Shown here: one piece after another, positions 22,016 to 35,249 of the stretch
Numbering within the stretch: the stretch's first letter is position 1
Layout of the letters: the number at the start of each line of letters is the position of its first letter
DNA from: Euglena gracilis
Lineage: Eukaryota > Euglenida > Euglenophyceae > Euglenales
Assembly: GCA_039621445.1 (NCBI GenBank)
Contig: CP154954.1
Span: 36,813,703 to 36,877,702, forward strand
Direction of reading: 5' to 3'
Length of the DNA: 64,000 nt
Translations under genes and position numbers: made by a program
Notes under the pieces: generated by a model
What the model saw: only the letters and a program-made list of their open reading frames with translations
Databases searched by the model: none
Told to the model about the DNA's origin: nothing

Positions 22016-23935
22016 TTGGCAATGCAGCGGAGAAGAAATTGGAATTATATCGCCACGGACGTCCTGGAGGAGTGGCCGCAGCAGCTGGAGACCTTGGAGA
22101 TGCGGTCAACACGTGGCAAACCGTGGCCGTTCTTCCCACCCAGCCCCCCACCCCAGAAATTTCACAGCCCAAAACCCCCCACAGTGACGGCCACGGTCCT
22201 TGGACCACTGTGGCCAGAAGGCCCAGAAGACAGAAGCCAGCCCCAGCCCTTGGTGGGCAAAGACCGGGCCATGGGGGCCCAAAATGCTTCACAATTGGAC
22301 AATGAAAGCCAAAGGCGCCCAGCAACCTGGGCACCAATTGGCCAGAAGATGGGGAGATGGAATCAAGGCCAAGGAGGTCAACACCACAGGGGCCATGGGG
22401 GCCAGTTTCACAAGCAAATCCCCTCAGGAGGGGGGCAGAAAAGGTCTGTCCAACCCCCCCAATTCATCTATCCCAAAAGTCCTTCTCAAGGGGACAAGGG
22501 GGGGCCACAGCAGCCCCCCCAGATTTCCAATGGGGTTGGAGGCCAAGACGAAATCAAGGCCTGGAAGACCACAAGATGGATTATGGAAAAAATTTATACA
22601 TGGAATCCTTGGAGACCAGCAGGGTGGACCCACAGTGGCCACCAAGAAGCTAAAGAACCAGCAGGGTGGACCCACAGTGGCCACCAAGAAGCTAAGGATG
22701 CTGCTGGAGAAATCCCCCGAGGGACCCACAGTGGCCCTCTGCCAACAATGGGGGATAAAGGGACCCACAGTGGCCCTTTCAATGACCCAGCCCCAGGAGG
22801 AAAAGGGACCCACAGTGGCCCTTTTGGAGGGTGGGGCAGAAACCCCTCCAACATTTATTTCTCAATTCCCGATCAATCAATCAAGGGGGGGACCCACAGA
22901 GGCCCCCCTATGGTATGTCAACCAACAACATCAACATGGAGAAGACGAGATAGGCCAAACAGTGGCATTAAGCCCTATCGTATGTCTTCCAAAAACATGA
23001 TCATCCAGAGAGGTGAGCAGAGAGGGAGAGAGTGCATGCACATCCCCCCAGAAAAAATTTCCTTTTTCAAGGGCCCAAGCCCTAGGGGACCTAGGGGTGC
23101 AATGTCCAACACCCCCAGCCCAGCCCCCCCAGAATCATCTTACCCAGAAAATAAATTCAATGGAGGAAATATGGGGAGACACCCCCCTCCATCAAAGGTT
23201 GCAAAAAAGCCTAAAATGTCCAACATCTCCAGCCCAGCCCCCCCAAAATCATCTAATCCAGGAAATAAATTACATGGAAAAAAAATGGGGAGACACCCCC
23301 CTCCATCAAAGGTTGCAAAAAAGCCTAAAATGTCCAACATCTCCAGCCCAGCCCCCCCAAAACCATCTAATCCAGGAAATAAATTTAATGGAAGAAAAAT
23401 GGGGAGACACCCCCCTCCATCAAAGGCTACAAAAAAGCTTGAAATGGTGGGCAAAAAATGCCCCCCAACAACATGTCAACTCATCAGGGATGGCATTCAA
23501 CCCCCCTGGGTCAGCCCACCAAAATTATCCACCCACCCAAAAATCAGGGCAAATTTGAATTTACCCCAAGCAGAAAAAATACTGCTGGATTACGAAAAAT
23601 CTGGATCCATAAAGAGGGTGAGGGATTCAACCACCCAGCACCTGATCCCCTGGTTTCTGATTTCAAAACCAGAGGGGGGGCAGACAAAATGGAGCTTAAT
23701 AAGCGATTGCAGGGAAATAAATCAAAGGTTCCAAGTGAAACCTTTCAAGCTGGATCACATCCAGCACATTTTTCCAGTTTTGGAAAAAGGCCACTGGGCA
23801 GCAAAAATAGACCTGAAGGATGCCTATTTTCATATTCCAGTAAGTCCAGGCCTAAGGCCATTTTTAAGGCATCAGGTGGGGGGGCAGACCTGGGAATTCC
23901 AGGCAGGCTGTTTTGGCCTGAATGTAATGCCCTAA
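22016..23935 (+). pseudogene. DIRS-like ORF1 fused in frame to the start of RT, copy C
   Basis: An open frame of 639 residues from the ATG at 22,016. Residues 1 to ~510 are low-complexity ORF1. They contain a Gly/Gln-rich block (GRWNQGQGGQHHRGHGGQFH), an 11-residue repeat (GWTHSGHQEAK, twice, 22,620-22,695), four GTHSGP repeats (22,725-22,830), and three copies of a ~38-residue unit (SPAPP.SSNPGNK...KMGRHPPPSK, 23,110-23,450). Without a stop it continues into the RT fingers: IPWFLISKPEGGQTKWSLIS, then DCREINQRFQV, then KIDLKDAYFHIPVSPGLRPF. It ends at TAA (23,933-23,935) where copy A has the Gln codon CAA (MPQIFMS). That is a single C-to-T nonsense change, and the domain resumes at 23,942 in the same frame. 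The tandem repeats probably vary between copies. Confidence 0.75.
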
Positions 23936-23941
23936 ACTTTC

Positions 23942-25200
23942 ATGTCGGTAATGAAGACATTCGAGAAACTGTGGAGGAAAAGGGGCATCCGGGTATTTAT
24001 TTACCTGGACGACATTTTACTGGTGGCCCCAACGCAACTCATCTTACAAAATCACCTGAAAACAGTGGTCAGGGATTTAATCAAATCAGGATTCAAAATC
24101 AATGTGAAAAAGTCCACCCTGCAGCCCACCCAAATCGTCAATCATCTTGGCTTTCAGCTAAACTTCCAAGAGGGAAAATTACAGGTGCCCCCCCCCAGAA
24201 AATAAAAACAGTAAAAAAGGAGCTGGGAAAAATGATGAAAAAAGATTACATGTCAAAAAGGCAACTGGCTGCCATTTTGGGCCAAATCAGATGCAATCTA
24301 ATGGCCCTGCCCTTTCTAAGGGCCTTTACGGATGCCCTGGCAAACTTTTTGGTGGAAAATTCCACAGCCCTGGGACTCAAAACATCCCATTTCCCAAAGA
24401 ATAAAGGACCAATTAAAGGAAATAAAAATTCTGCTGGACACCTGGGGGGGCAGACCCTTCCCCCAAAATGCAACCAGGGAGTTGCACTCAGACAGCAGTA
24501 CCCATGCCTGGGGGGGGCTGGACATTCGAACAGGCAAAATTGTGCAAGAATTTTGGAGGGAAAACTCCACTTTGCACATAAATGTCAAAGAATTAAGTGC
24601 AGCAATAAGCACAGTACAAAGCCTAAGCCAGCCAGGGGAAACTGTGTCCCTATACGTGGACAATCAAGTAATTTACTATTACTTAACAAAAGGGGGGGCA
24701 GAAAGGACCCTTTCAATTCCATGCTAAGACCCTTCTTCAAATGGTGCATGGAACACAACATAAACCTGCAAGTAAAGTGGGTCCCCTCCAAAGACTGCCT
24801 GGCAGACCCCATAAGCAGGTGGGAAATGTACAGGGGGGATTATTCACTGGACCCCCAACTTTTTCAGTGGCTGAGACAGCAGTTCAAAAATTACATCAGC
24901 CTAAAAACAGACCTTTTTGCCTCACCAGGCAACAAAAAAATGCCACAATTTGTGGGCAGGTGGCCCCACTGGGGAGCCACAGCAGTGGATGCATTACAAT
25001 GTCCACTGGACAACATGGGGGATCTTTATGCAAACCCCCCCTGGTCTGTAATCCAAAAATTTCTCCCCAGATTAAAAATGTTTCCACAGGCCAAAGTTTT
25101 GATGGTCACCACCTACTGGGATTCAGCCACATGGTGGCCCCAGTTAATAAAAACGAAAGTTCCAGGGACCTCTGCCTGAAAATCACCCCCTACATGGGTA
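23942..25200 (+). pseudogene. DIRS-like reverse transcriptase (palm, thumb) and RNase H, copy C
   Basis: Continues the RT with SVMKTFEKLWRKRGIRVFIY, the intact catalytic YLDD at about 24,000-24,011, VNHLGFQLNFQEGKLQVP, KRQLAAILGQIRCNLMALPF and LRAFTDALANFLVENS. The RNase H part is GLDIRTGKIVQEFWRENSTL, INVKELSAAISTVQSLSQPG and YVDNQVIYYYLTKGG (24,520-24,695). Last come WVPSKDCLADPISRWEMYRG and DLFASPGNKKMPQFVGRWPH, typical of DIRS/Ngaro-type polyproteins. The protein runs through three frames. Shifts fall at the C run near 24,190, at the CAGCCCTGGGAC stretch at 24,365 (two bases short of copy B) and at the G run at 24,692. The catalytic residues look intact, so the copy could be young with a few indels, or the indels could be sequencing errors. 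Confidence 0.88.
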
Positions 25201-25204
25201 TGTT

Positions 25205-26165
25205 CACCAATTGCAGGGGGGAAAAAATGCCACCCCCCAGGTGGACCCTCCTTTGCATGATTTGCTCAGGCAAATTTTGGAGGGGAAACAAATACAAAAT
25301 TCAACCATTACAGATTTCCTGGGAAGAAACCCCAGTTTGAAAAGGTACCAAAGTGCCTGTAAGCTTTTATGGGTGATTCTGGAAAAAATGGGGGTACCCC
25401 CCCTGAAGCCACCACTGACCAAGTGGTTGACGCTTTAATTCAACTGTTCTAATTTTCAAAGGCCCAAGCACGCAATGCATACAGTGCTATGCTGTTGATC
25501 CCTGGCTTTGGGGGCCTGAGGTTCCATGCCATGTTGGCACCTTACAAAAGGCTTTGGAACCAAAACCTGGAGAAATATGGTGCATTCTGGGATCCCCTCC
25601 CAATCCTCCTGGGGCTGGCACAGTCCCCCCTGCCCTCTGATATATGTACATTGCGTGCACAACTCATTTTCTGTTCACGAATCCTCTGTTTATACAGAAG
25701 TTCTGATTTGGCACAGGTCCAAAGAACCACCAGTGTGTTGGGGGGGGCACCCTACATCAAAATTAAACGTAAAGGTCAAAAACTCCACAAGTGGGAGCGA
25801 GTTGTCTCCATTCCCCAGTGCCCCCAAATCAGCCCCTTTCATTTAATGTTGTCATATGTGGCAGCAACACGTTTCTTTATGAAACCTGGGGGGCCCCTTT
25901 TAATTACGTTAAAACCCCCCTACAAAGCCATTAAGGCAGATACCATTGCTTCTATCACCAAAGACTTTTTGACCAAACAGGGGGTACCCCCCAGGTTTGG
26001 GGACCCCACTCCACCAGAGGGGCAGGGGTTGGTTTGCTAAAAAAATTGGGCCTTTCTGCCCAAGAAGTTTGTGAAATTGGTCAATGGAAGGGGGTGGAGG
26101 CTTTCACAGCCCATTATCAAAGACTTGGTGCCCAAGGTTCTTTGGAGGATGCCTCTGGCCCCCCT
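25205..26165 (+). pseudogene. DIRS-like tyrosine recombinase, copy C (catalytic residues present)
   Basis: The recombinase that would integrate the element. The N-terminal helical domain (LLRQILEGKQIQNSTITDFL, RNPSLKRYQSACKLLWVILE) occupies 25,255-25,390. The core starts with RAQLIFCSRILCLYRSSDLA (box I Arg in SRILCL, about 25,675), then KRKGQKLHKWERVVSIPQCP and PLLITLKPPYKAIKADTIAS. HSTR (the HxxR box) is at 26,007-26,018, and GLSAQEVCEIGQWKGVEAFT is followed by AHYQRL with the nucleophilic Tyr at 26,115-26,117. HSTR is in a different frame from the preceding block because of indels at the C runs around 25,985-25,995. All residues expected of the family are present in the DNA, unlike copies A and B. 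Confidence 0.82.
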
Positions 26166-26184
26166 TTTTTCAGTGCACAATCTG

Positions 26185-26590
26185 GCCTCACAATGGCAAA
26201 GTGCGGAGCCCGAGGTGTCTCGTACTCCCTCGAGGCAGACCGAGAAGGGAGGAAGGGACACCGAGGGCGAAGCACAAAGACATTGTGAGCCCGACCCCCC
26301 CACCCATATAAGAAAATTTTGTCTGCAAACGCCCTGGATCAGAAGATGGGGGCCAGGGGGGGGGGAGGTGGGGGGGACCCCCCCCCAAGCAAAGAAACAA
26401 CGCCACGGTCGCCACGTCGGAGACAATGCAGCCAACTCCGGCGAGGCGGCACTAAGCGGGACCTCCTAACCCAGCGCACCAAAACAATCACAACAAACCG
26501 CCGGCGAGCAAGGCATGGCCTCACAATGTCTTTGTGCTTCGCCCTCGGTGTCCCTTCCTCCCTGGTCGGCTTGCCTCGAGGGAGTACGAT
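26185..26590 (+). repeat. Right end repeat / internal complementary region of copy C
   Basis: The outer ~65-bp modules at 26,220-26,285 and 26,515-26,590 are inverted copies of each other (TCGTACTCCCTCGAGGCA ... TGCCTCGAGGGAGTACGA). The inner block at 26,430-26,520 and the block at 26,185-26,222 together are the reverse complement of the left end at 21,725-21,845. The region follows the recombinase by only a few bases. Confidence 0.7.
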
Positions 26591-27300
26591 TTTACATTGC
26601 GTACTGAACTCATTTTTTGTTCACGCATCCTCTGTTTATACAGACCTTCAGACCTGGCACAGGCCAAACGAGCCACCAGTGTGTTGGTTAGGTTACCCTA
26701 CATCAGGATTCAGCGTACAGGCCAAAAATTCCAGTGGGAAAGGGTTGTGACCATACCCCAGTGTCCACATACAAGCCTGTTTCATTTAATGATGTGTTAT
26801 GTGGCTGCCGAACGGTCATTCGTCAGACCTGGGCACCTTCTAAGTGTATTAAAACCCCTTCAGGGCAGACAGCATTGCGTCTATCGCAAAAGATTGCCAG
26901 ACGCCAAACGCCAAACATGAGGTGACCCCCCAGGTTTGGGCGCCAAATCCACAAGAGGGGAAGGGCTTGGTTTACTGAAAAAAAATTCGGGCTTTCAACC
27001 CATAAACTGTTTGAAATTGGCCATTTGAGGGGGTGGAGGCGTTTTTAGCCCATCCTAGACGACTTGAGGTCCAAGGTGCCCTGGAAAGTGCCCTGGACGC
27101 CCCAATTTGTGCAAAATCGGGCCTCACAAGGGCAAAGTGCGGGGCCCGCGCCGCCTCGCACCCCCTCGCGGCAAGCCGACAAGGGGCGATGGGGCACCGA
27201 GGGCGAAGCACAAAGACCTTGAGAGCCCGACCCTCCACGCAAAGAAAACTTGTCTTCAAAAGCCCTCGGGGGGACGGGCCCCCCAAGGGGCAAAAAGACA
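26590..27300 (+). pseudogene. Fourth DIRS-like recombinase fragment (copy D) with end repeat
   Basis: RTELIFCSRILCLYRPSDLA, then KRATSVL, RIQRTGQKFQWERVVTIPQC and LFHLMMCYVAAERSFVRPG give box I and the middle of the core. The HxxR region near 26,945 is decayed (AATCCACAAGAGG where copy C has CACTCCACCAGAGG). Weak similarity continues to 27,110, followed by a diverged end-repeat module at 27,110-27,225. It is more diverged from A to C than they are from one another. No RT precedes it, so it is a fragment joined directly to the end of copy C. Confidence 0.7.
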
Positions 27301-28750
27301 CAAGAAGGCATGGCCAACCTTCCGATCCAAACAGCACCGCTGGAGAACAGGGCATGGCCCTCCCTTCGTGTCCGGGGGTGAACGATTCTCCAGCTCTCCG
27401 CGTCTCAGCCAGGCTTCGCCACTGCTTCACCCCCTCCGTCGATACCAATTATTCGGAAAAGCATCCCCCATTAGTTGATGTTGAACGTTTTGTGATATTT
27501 TCCGGAAAATTGGTATGCGTTGGCCCCTCTCGTTCTTCAGTTTCATTTGAGCCCGAAATCTTGAGCTCGAGTTTATTGCCCTTTTCTTTTCTAAATTGGG
27601 AATTGCCAACTCAGCGAAAAAGGCACCAGGAGACCTCACCCAACGCACCAAAACGGCAAAGTGTGGAGCCTGAGGTGTCCCCAAAATTTTGGGTATTAAA
27701 AAAAATGCCCCTCCAGCCCGTGGTCAGTGCCCCTCCAGGCTCCAGGGGGTATTTCTTTTCAGTCGTCTTCGGCTGCCAGGAGGGCACCAACGTTGAAATT
27801 GGAGTGAAATGTGAACCTCAAAATGAAGTCAAATTGGTCAGATGTGGATGCAATCAATGCAGTGGGGATGATGTGATGGCGATGAGGGAATAAAAGACGC
27901 GGCGAAGAACAAAAAGGCGTGGTGAGAGGGAAAGAGGTGTGCGTCACTGAGCATTGTTGCAATGCATAAGAAAATCATTGTCCACGCACAGCACCATTTC
28001 CAATTTTTTTTTAGCCTTTGAGAACCCCCCCGGTCGTTATAAAAAAATCCTGTTCTGGAACAATGCAACCGTTGCGTTAATCTGCTGCGCCAATCTGCAT
28101 TTTTTTAAAAGACCGTGCCACAAATCACCCATAAGTCCTCCTAATAAGCAGGGGGCCAACGGTGGTTCGCTCTCTGGACCCCACCCCAGCTGACATCCTG
28201 TGTCAACAACAGGCTGAGAGTTTGACAGTTCTGCCCTGACAACACTGGCCTTTTGCTGGCCGGGGGGCAAGAATGTCCCGAAGCGACCGTGATCCAGCTC
28301 AGAGGCTGGGACTGGACCCAACCCAGGGTCAAACCGGGTGAAAGAAAATCGACACTGCAAGAATGCTCCCCCCCAAAACTGCCAATTATGCAAAGAAAAT
28401 TGATTTGTTCACACAAAAAGTGAAATTTAACCTGGGAAGCCCACACATTTTCATCCATTCTTGAACCTCCGAGAGCTGGAAATCAGCAGGCACCTGTCCC
28501 AAAAGTGGCCAATTAAAGGAGAATCACTGGGGACCTGAGATAAAACCTTGGAAACCCTCTAGCACCCATATTGGCCAGGAGTCCGATACCAGCCGGCCCT
28601 GCATCCGTCCGATCCAGGGCCAGCTGTGTGCCTGGCCCCTGATGTGGCCAATTTTGTACTGCTTTGGCCTGTTTCAACTTGGACGTCCAGCGCCAGCTGC
28701 TGGGCAGGGCCAGGCCGGGTCGCCTCGAACCATCAGGTGTATACAATTTT
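27300..28750. other. Unassigned DNA
   Basis: Composition is ordinary and no repeat is shared with the rest of the window. The frame on the minus strand at 28,140-28,460 (FTRFDPGLGPVPASELDHGR) is free of low complexity, but I recognise no domain in it. It might hold exons or an old element. Confidence 0.3.
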
Positions 28751-28754
28751 TTAC

Positions 28755-29060
28755 TGACCGGGGGGGGGGGGCACTCCACTTTTTTTTATAAAAAAAAACC
28801 AGTCAGTCAGTCAGTCACTCATTTTCGGAAAACCAGCCAGTCACTACGCCCCCTCCCCCCCGGGGGTCAGCCACTCAGAAAAACGGCCACTTTCCAGTCA
28901 CTTTAGGTCATTTTAGGCCAAAAAAAAATTCCGGCGACTTTGGCACCGGGGTCACTCAAGCCACTTTTGCCCATACCTGGCCGACCCCCCCGAGTCAAAC
29001 CAGTCAGTCACTCTGAAAAAACCAGTCACCCACCCCAAGCAATTGACTGATCAGGTGGGA
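28755..29060 (+). repeat. CCAGTCAGTCA-rich repeat (also 42,255-42,390)
   Basis: Repeats of CAGTCAGTCACTC separated by C/G runs. The same words with GCAATTGACTG at the end occur at 29,040-29,055 and at 42,315-42,390, and GTCACTCAAGCCACTTTTG / GTCACCCAAGCCACTTTTG is shared (28,950 and 42,255). It looks like a decayed dispersed element. Confidence 0.5.
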
Positions 29061-29219
29061 AAAGAGCTCAGTGCACAAAACCCGGTCCGGACCGTTCAAA
29101 AATTACACCCTCCCCTGAAAGAGGGTGAAAAATTTTCCTGAATGATAACCAAAAAACCACAACTTCCAAACCCGACTTCTATCTTATCTATTCCGATGCC
29201 CCCCCCCCCCGAGTTGCAC

Positions 29220-29720
29220 CCAGTAAGGGGGGCAAGGGAGGCTTTATATTTGGGGGGGGGGAATCAAACTTTTTCAGGAAGCTCTGTGACCTTTAGGGGC
29301 CTTCAATTGTGGCCAAATACCAATTTTCCGCCAAATTTTTGTTGTGTACCTCATATTTTCGCAAAAATGTACCCCCCCAAGCCCAATGAACACAAAGGTG
29401 ACAATCTAGACGGTCTGAACGGGGGGTGTTCATTGGGCTTGGGGTACAGTTTCTGTGTGGATAAGGTATATGGTGACAATCTAGACGGTCCGAACACCCC
29501 CTACCCCCTGTTCGTTGGGCAAGGGTGTTCATTAGGCATGGGGGGGGTAATTCATATCCAAGATGAAGCACTTCTGGTGAAAGAAAAATGTTGTATCCAC
29601 CCAAAATTTTTCGACTTTTTCCTGAATGACACCAGCGTCTGGCTCAACATCGGGGGATCGGGGGGGGGGGCTTTATATTGGGGGGGGCTTGATATTTGGA
29701 AAGGGGTTTACCGCATTTCT
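29220..29720 (+). repeat. Dispersed repeat with internal GTGACAATCTAGACGGTC duplication
   Basis: GGTGACAATCTAGACGGTC occurs at about 29,397 and 29,471, with GTGTTCATT..GC beside it. 29,230-29,370 matches 7,070-7,200. GGGGCTTTATATT occurs near both ends (29,238 and 29,668). Confidence 0.5.
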
Positions 29721-29729
29721 TCCGGGTAA

Positions 29730-31690
<1,961 letters not shown>

Positions 31691-31823
31691 AACCCCTCCC
31701 TCACTTATAACCCCCCGGGGGTTTAAGATCCTGTTTAGTGGTTGGCCCCGAGGGGGGGGGGTTATAAGTGGGGGGGGTTCAGCCTTGGCGGTTCTCTTTG
31801 CCTTCTCATGGCTTCCGGGGGGT

Positions 31824-32896
31824 TAGGGTTCGATATAAAGACAGGTGGGGGGGGGTCCGGACTCCCCCTGCGGGCCAGGAGGGGGGGGGGGACACCCCCC
31901 CACCTAAACAGTTGCGCGGTCAGGGTGACCGAAAAATTTTGACCCCCCAAAACGACCAAAAGTGCCAATTTGGGCACTTTTTGGGAGTCATGGCACAAAG
32001 TGGGGCCCCCATACCCCCCCATACCCCATACCCCACACCCCATACCCCACACCCCATACCCCCCCCATACCCCCCCCCATACCCCAAAATTTTTTTTGCC
32101 CGGAAGCGTTTTTTTTGGCCTCCTGGACCCTTTTGTGGCCAAATCGCGGGACGTATGCAACTGTTCGAGTGCCCGGGGGGGGCTCCCCCCCCCCCCCCCC
32201 GGCCCCCCAAAAAATAACCTCATCCTTGACTACCGATCTGTTTTTGTGGCCAAATCGCGCTTTGTGGTCAAGTCGCGGGACGTATGCAACTGTTCGAGTG
32301 CCCGGGGGGGGGGCTTCCCCCGCCCCCCCCCCGGACCCCCCCGGCAAAAAAAATAACCTCATCCTTGTCTACCGATCTGTTTTTGTGGCCAAATCGCGCT
32401 TTGCGGTCAAATCGCGGGACGTATGATGTTCGAGTGCCCGGGGGGGCTCCCGCCCCCCCCGGACCCCCCCCCCCGGCAAAAAAAATAACCTCACCCCTTG
32501 TCTACCGATTTTTTTTGTGGCCAAATCGCGCTTTATGCAAGTGTTCCAGGGGCCATAAACCTCATCAACAACATCTCCAAACCCTTCCCCCATACCCCCC
32601 CCCCCCACACCCCCCCCCATACCCCCCATACCCCCCCATACCCTAGGTATGCCAATTTGTGCCATATGTGCTTTTTGGGTCAAAAAAGTTCCAAAAATGC
32701 AAAAAATCTTCGGCGCAAAGCGCCAGAGGAAAAAATTGACCCTTTTTGGGGGGGTTCCGGGTGCCCCCCTCAGGGTCGGTCCGGACCCCCCCTGGCAGGT
32801 GGGGGGGGGTGGTCCGGACCCCCCTGCGGGCCGGGGGGGGGGGGTGGTCCGGACCCCCCACCTAAACCATGTACGCCCTCCTTATATCAAACCCTG
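31824..32896 (+). mobile_element. Inverted-repeat DNA element, family B, expanded copy
   Basis: Starts TAGGGTTCGATATAAAGACA and ends CTCCTTATATCAAACCCTG, the same ends as the 387-bp copy at 37,890. It is expanded inside by a CATACCCC minisatellite (32,010-32,090 and again 32,590-32,645) and about three tandem copies of a ~125-bp unit (CTGTTCGAGTGCCCGGGGGG through GCGGGACGTATG, 32,150-32,530). The flanks are G runs, so the target duplication cannot be judged. It has no coding sequence. Confidence 0.7.
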
Positions 32897-32999
32897 GGGG
32901 GGGGGTATAAGTCACGGTTTAGTGGTTGGGCCCGAGGGGGGGGTTATAAGTAGGGGGTTTATAGGATGGGGGGGTATAAGTGGGGTCGGGTTTATTTTG

Positions 33000-35240
33000 G
33001 GGGGGGTCTTATTTTGACTGATTGGGCCCAAATAAAGATTTGTTTCGGGGGTCCAGTTTGGGACCATTCTTTTTTCCGTGCTTTGTACAAAAATACAGGA
33101 AAACTTGCCCCTTGGGGGAGGGTTACACTGGCCCTGACTCGGCCTGACCCCCAGGGCCGGAACCCCCCCCAGGTCAGAACCCTGGAGTGGACGGTGGTCA
33201 GATTCGTTTCAGGGCAGGTGGGGGGGCCCCTCCTGTCCAGCAGGGGGGGGGGTAACAGAAAGGAGCATGTATGGGTTGGAAACCCTCCAACCCATACATC
33301 CTCCTTTCGAACCTTGCTTGTGGTCGACCCTCCCACCCAGAGAGTTTCCAGGATGATTCCAGCTCTATCCCAAACAATTCATTTGGCTGGGAGCCAGCAA
33401 CTTTTCAGTAGTTTGACCTCCGGCTTGCTAATCCAAATCACCCTGAAGAGGAGAAATTTGGACAATATTCACAAGCGAGTTCTGTTAATGAACTATTGTC
33501 GAGGAAAGCAATGGCCAACATTGTGAAGGTAGGGTGGGTGGGTGGGGCGAGGTAAATAGGTCCAGATGGAGACCGGCCACCGCAAGCGCAGGGGGATCTC
33601 ACTGGACAGCGGCAGGAATGGGCAGCAACTGTGTGGAACTATGCGGCACACTTTTAATCACTCCAACCCTGGCGCCAAAGGCGCCGGGGCCCGGAAGAGG
33701 CTATTTTCAATGAAAATTTTCTGGGTCCCCCCGGACCCCCCCGGGGGGTGTGCCGGTGTGCCTGCTGGGGCAGGCACCTTCTAGCACCCACCGTAAGCAC
33801 AAGCCACACAAAAATGTTATTATAGCTTTCAAGGCCCATGAAAACCCGCACACATTGCAGGAAGAAAAGCAATTGCCAGTCCCCAGTGAAGTTGTGTTTG
33901 AAATTTCCATGGCAGGGGAGATTCGGCATTTGGGAAGGCTGGGGTTTGGCCAATTACCCCCCCCCCCATATGAGGCCCCGGAAGCCAACACCCCGAAGGG
34001 GCCTTATATGGGGGGGCCTTGGCATTTATTTGTTTCATCTTTGGCCATTGAAGCAAACTCGTCTCTCACGGTGATTACCCAGCCAGCCCCCCCCCTCCGT
34101 GCCCAGACCAGAACCGGAATGGCCTGGTCTTTTTCTTTGGGTGGGAGGGTCCCCTCATCCCCACGTTGTGCCCCCCCCCATGTCCAACGACATCATGCCC
34201 CCCCCAATCAGGTCAGGGGACACCTTTTCGGATATTTGGCCAGATTTTTGGCCCGACGCAAAGTTCTGGGCCGAATAAGTCCAAAATCCACCAAGATTTG
34301 GCCGACGTGCTATTTTGGGGGGGGGGGGGGGCATTTTTGCACAATAATTTCCCTGCCCTACCAATTTGCCCCCATCCCATCTCATTTGCCCAAAATTTTG
34401 GTGCAAAGCGCCGAAAGGAAAGATTTGTCAATTGGGGTTGGGTGGCAGGTGGTACTTGAACAGTTCGCTTTGCAAATTTGCCCCGGCCCCTTTGGTGCCA
34501 TAGTCTGAATTTTATGAATTGCCGCAGGCCATGCGCATGGGTGTGGGTGGGAGGGTTGCAATCCCCGGGTTTCCTGTTCTGGCCTGGCTATGCCACGGGC
34601 TGACTGTGATGCAATGCACCTCCGATCCGAGAAGCCTTCTTTTTTGGTTGGATTGGGGGGCAAGGGTGGGCACCCCCCCCGGAGTGTCCCTCATTTTCGG
34701 CTCCGTAAAAATTGCACAAAGCCAGCTCCCCCAACCCCCCTCCCCCCGGCAGCAGGTGCCAACCCACCTCCCCTAAATCCTAACTCAAAACCCAAGCAGG
34801 AACACTCCAGAACCTCCCCAGCAAAGGAGCGAACCGTTCACCCAACCTCAAACGCGATGAATTTTTTCGGCAATGCTGCAGGGACACCTGAAACACCGTG
34901 CTTCCCGTGAGGGGGGGGAGGCGAAGCCCAAAACGGTGCCCTGAAGATATTTATGTTAAGGCAACCTCCTCCATGAAACTGTGGACATCCTTAATGGATA
35001 ATGAATAACAAGGCCACCGGACAGGATAGGGGGGAATGCAACATGGACCCTTGAAAAATGCGACACAAAAAAAACAAATGAATGCTAATAAACACAAATT
35101 GTATGGAAACATGACAAGGACACATTGACACCTTTTGACACATTGACAAACAGGACAAGGGTTGCAAGCATTCATCAATGACATCATCAGAAGGTATAAA
35201 AATCCAAAAGAAGGAAAGACAAATAAAATTCATGATGACG
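33000..35240. other. Mostly unassigned DNA; family C fragment at 33,660-33,800
   Basis: 33,660-33,800 matches one arm of family C (GGCGCC..GGGGCC, TTTTCAATGAAAATTTTCTG, GCCTGCTGGGGCAGGCACC, TAAGCACAAGCC) but lacks the other end. 33,955-34,010 is an inverted repeat around CCATATGAGGCC / GGCCTTATATGG. Otherwise nothing is recognised. Confidence 0.4.
33342..33525 (+). other. Possible host exon (low confidence)
   Basis: Begins after CCACCCAG (acceptor-like) and ends at GTGAAG before GTAGGG (donor-like). The frame reads FQDDSSSIPNNSFGWEPATF, then one in-frame TAG, then DLRLANPNHPEEEKFGQYSQ. The composition is protein-like, but the stop, the lack of a recognised domain and possible reading in other frames mean this may be chance. 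Confidence 0.15.
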
Positions 35241-35249
35241 CGTCCCAAA

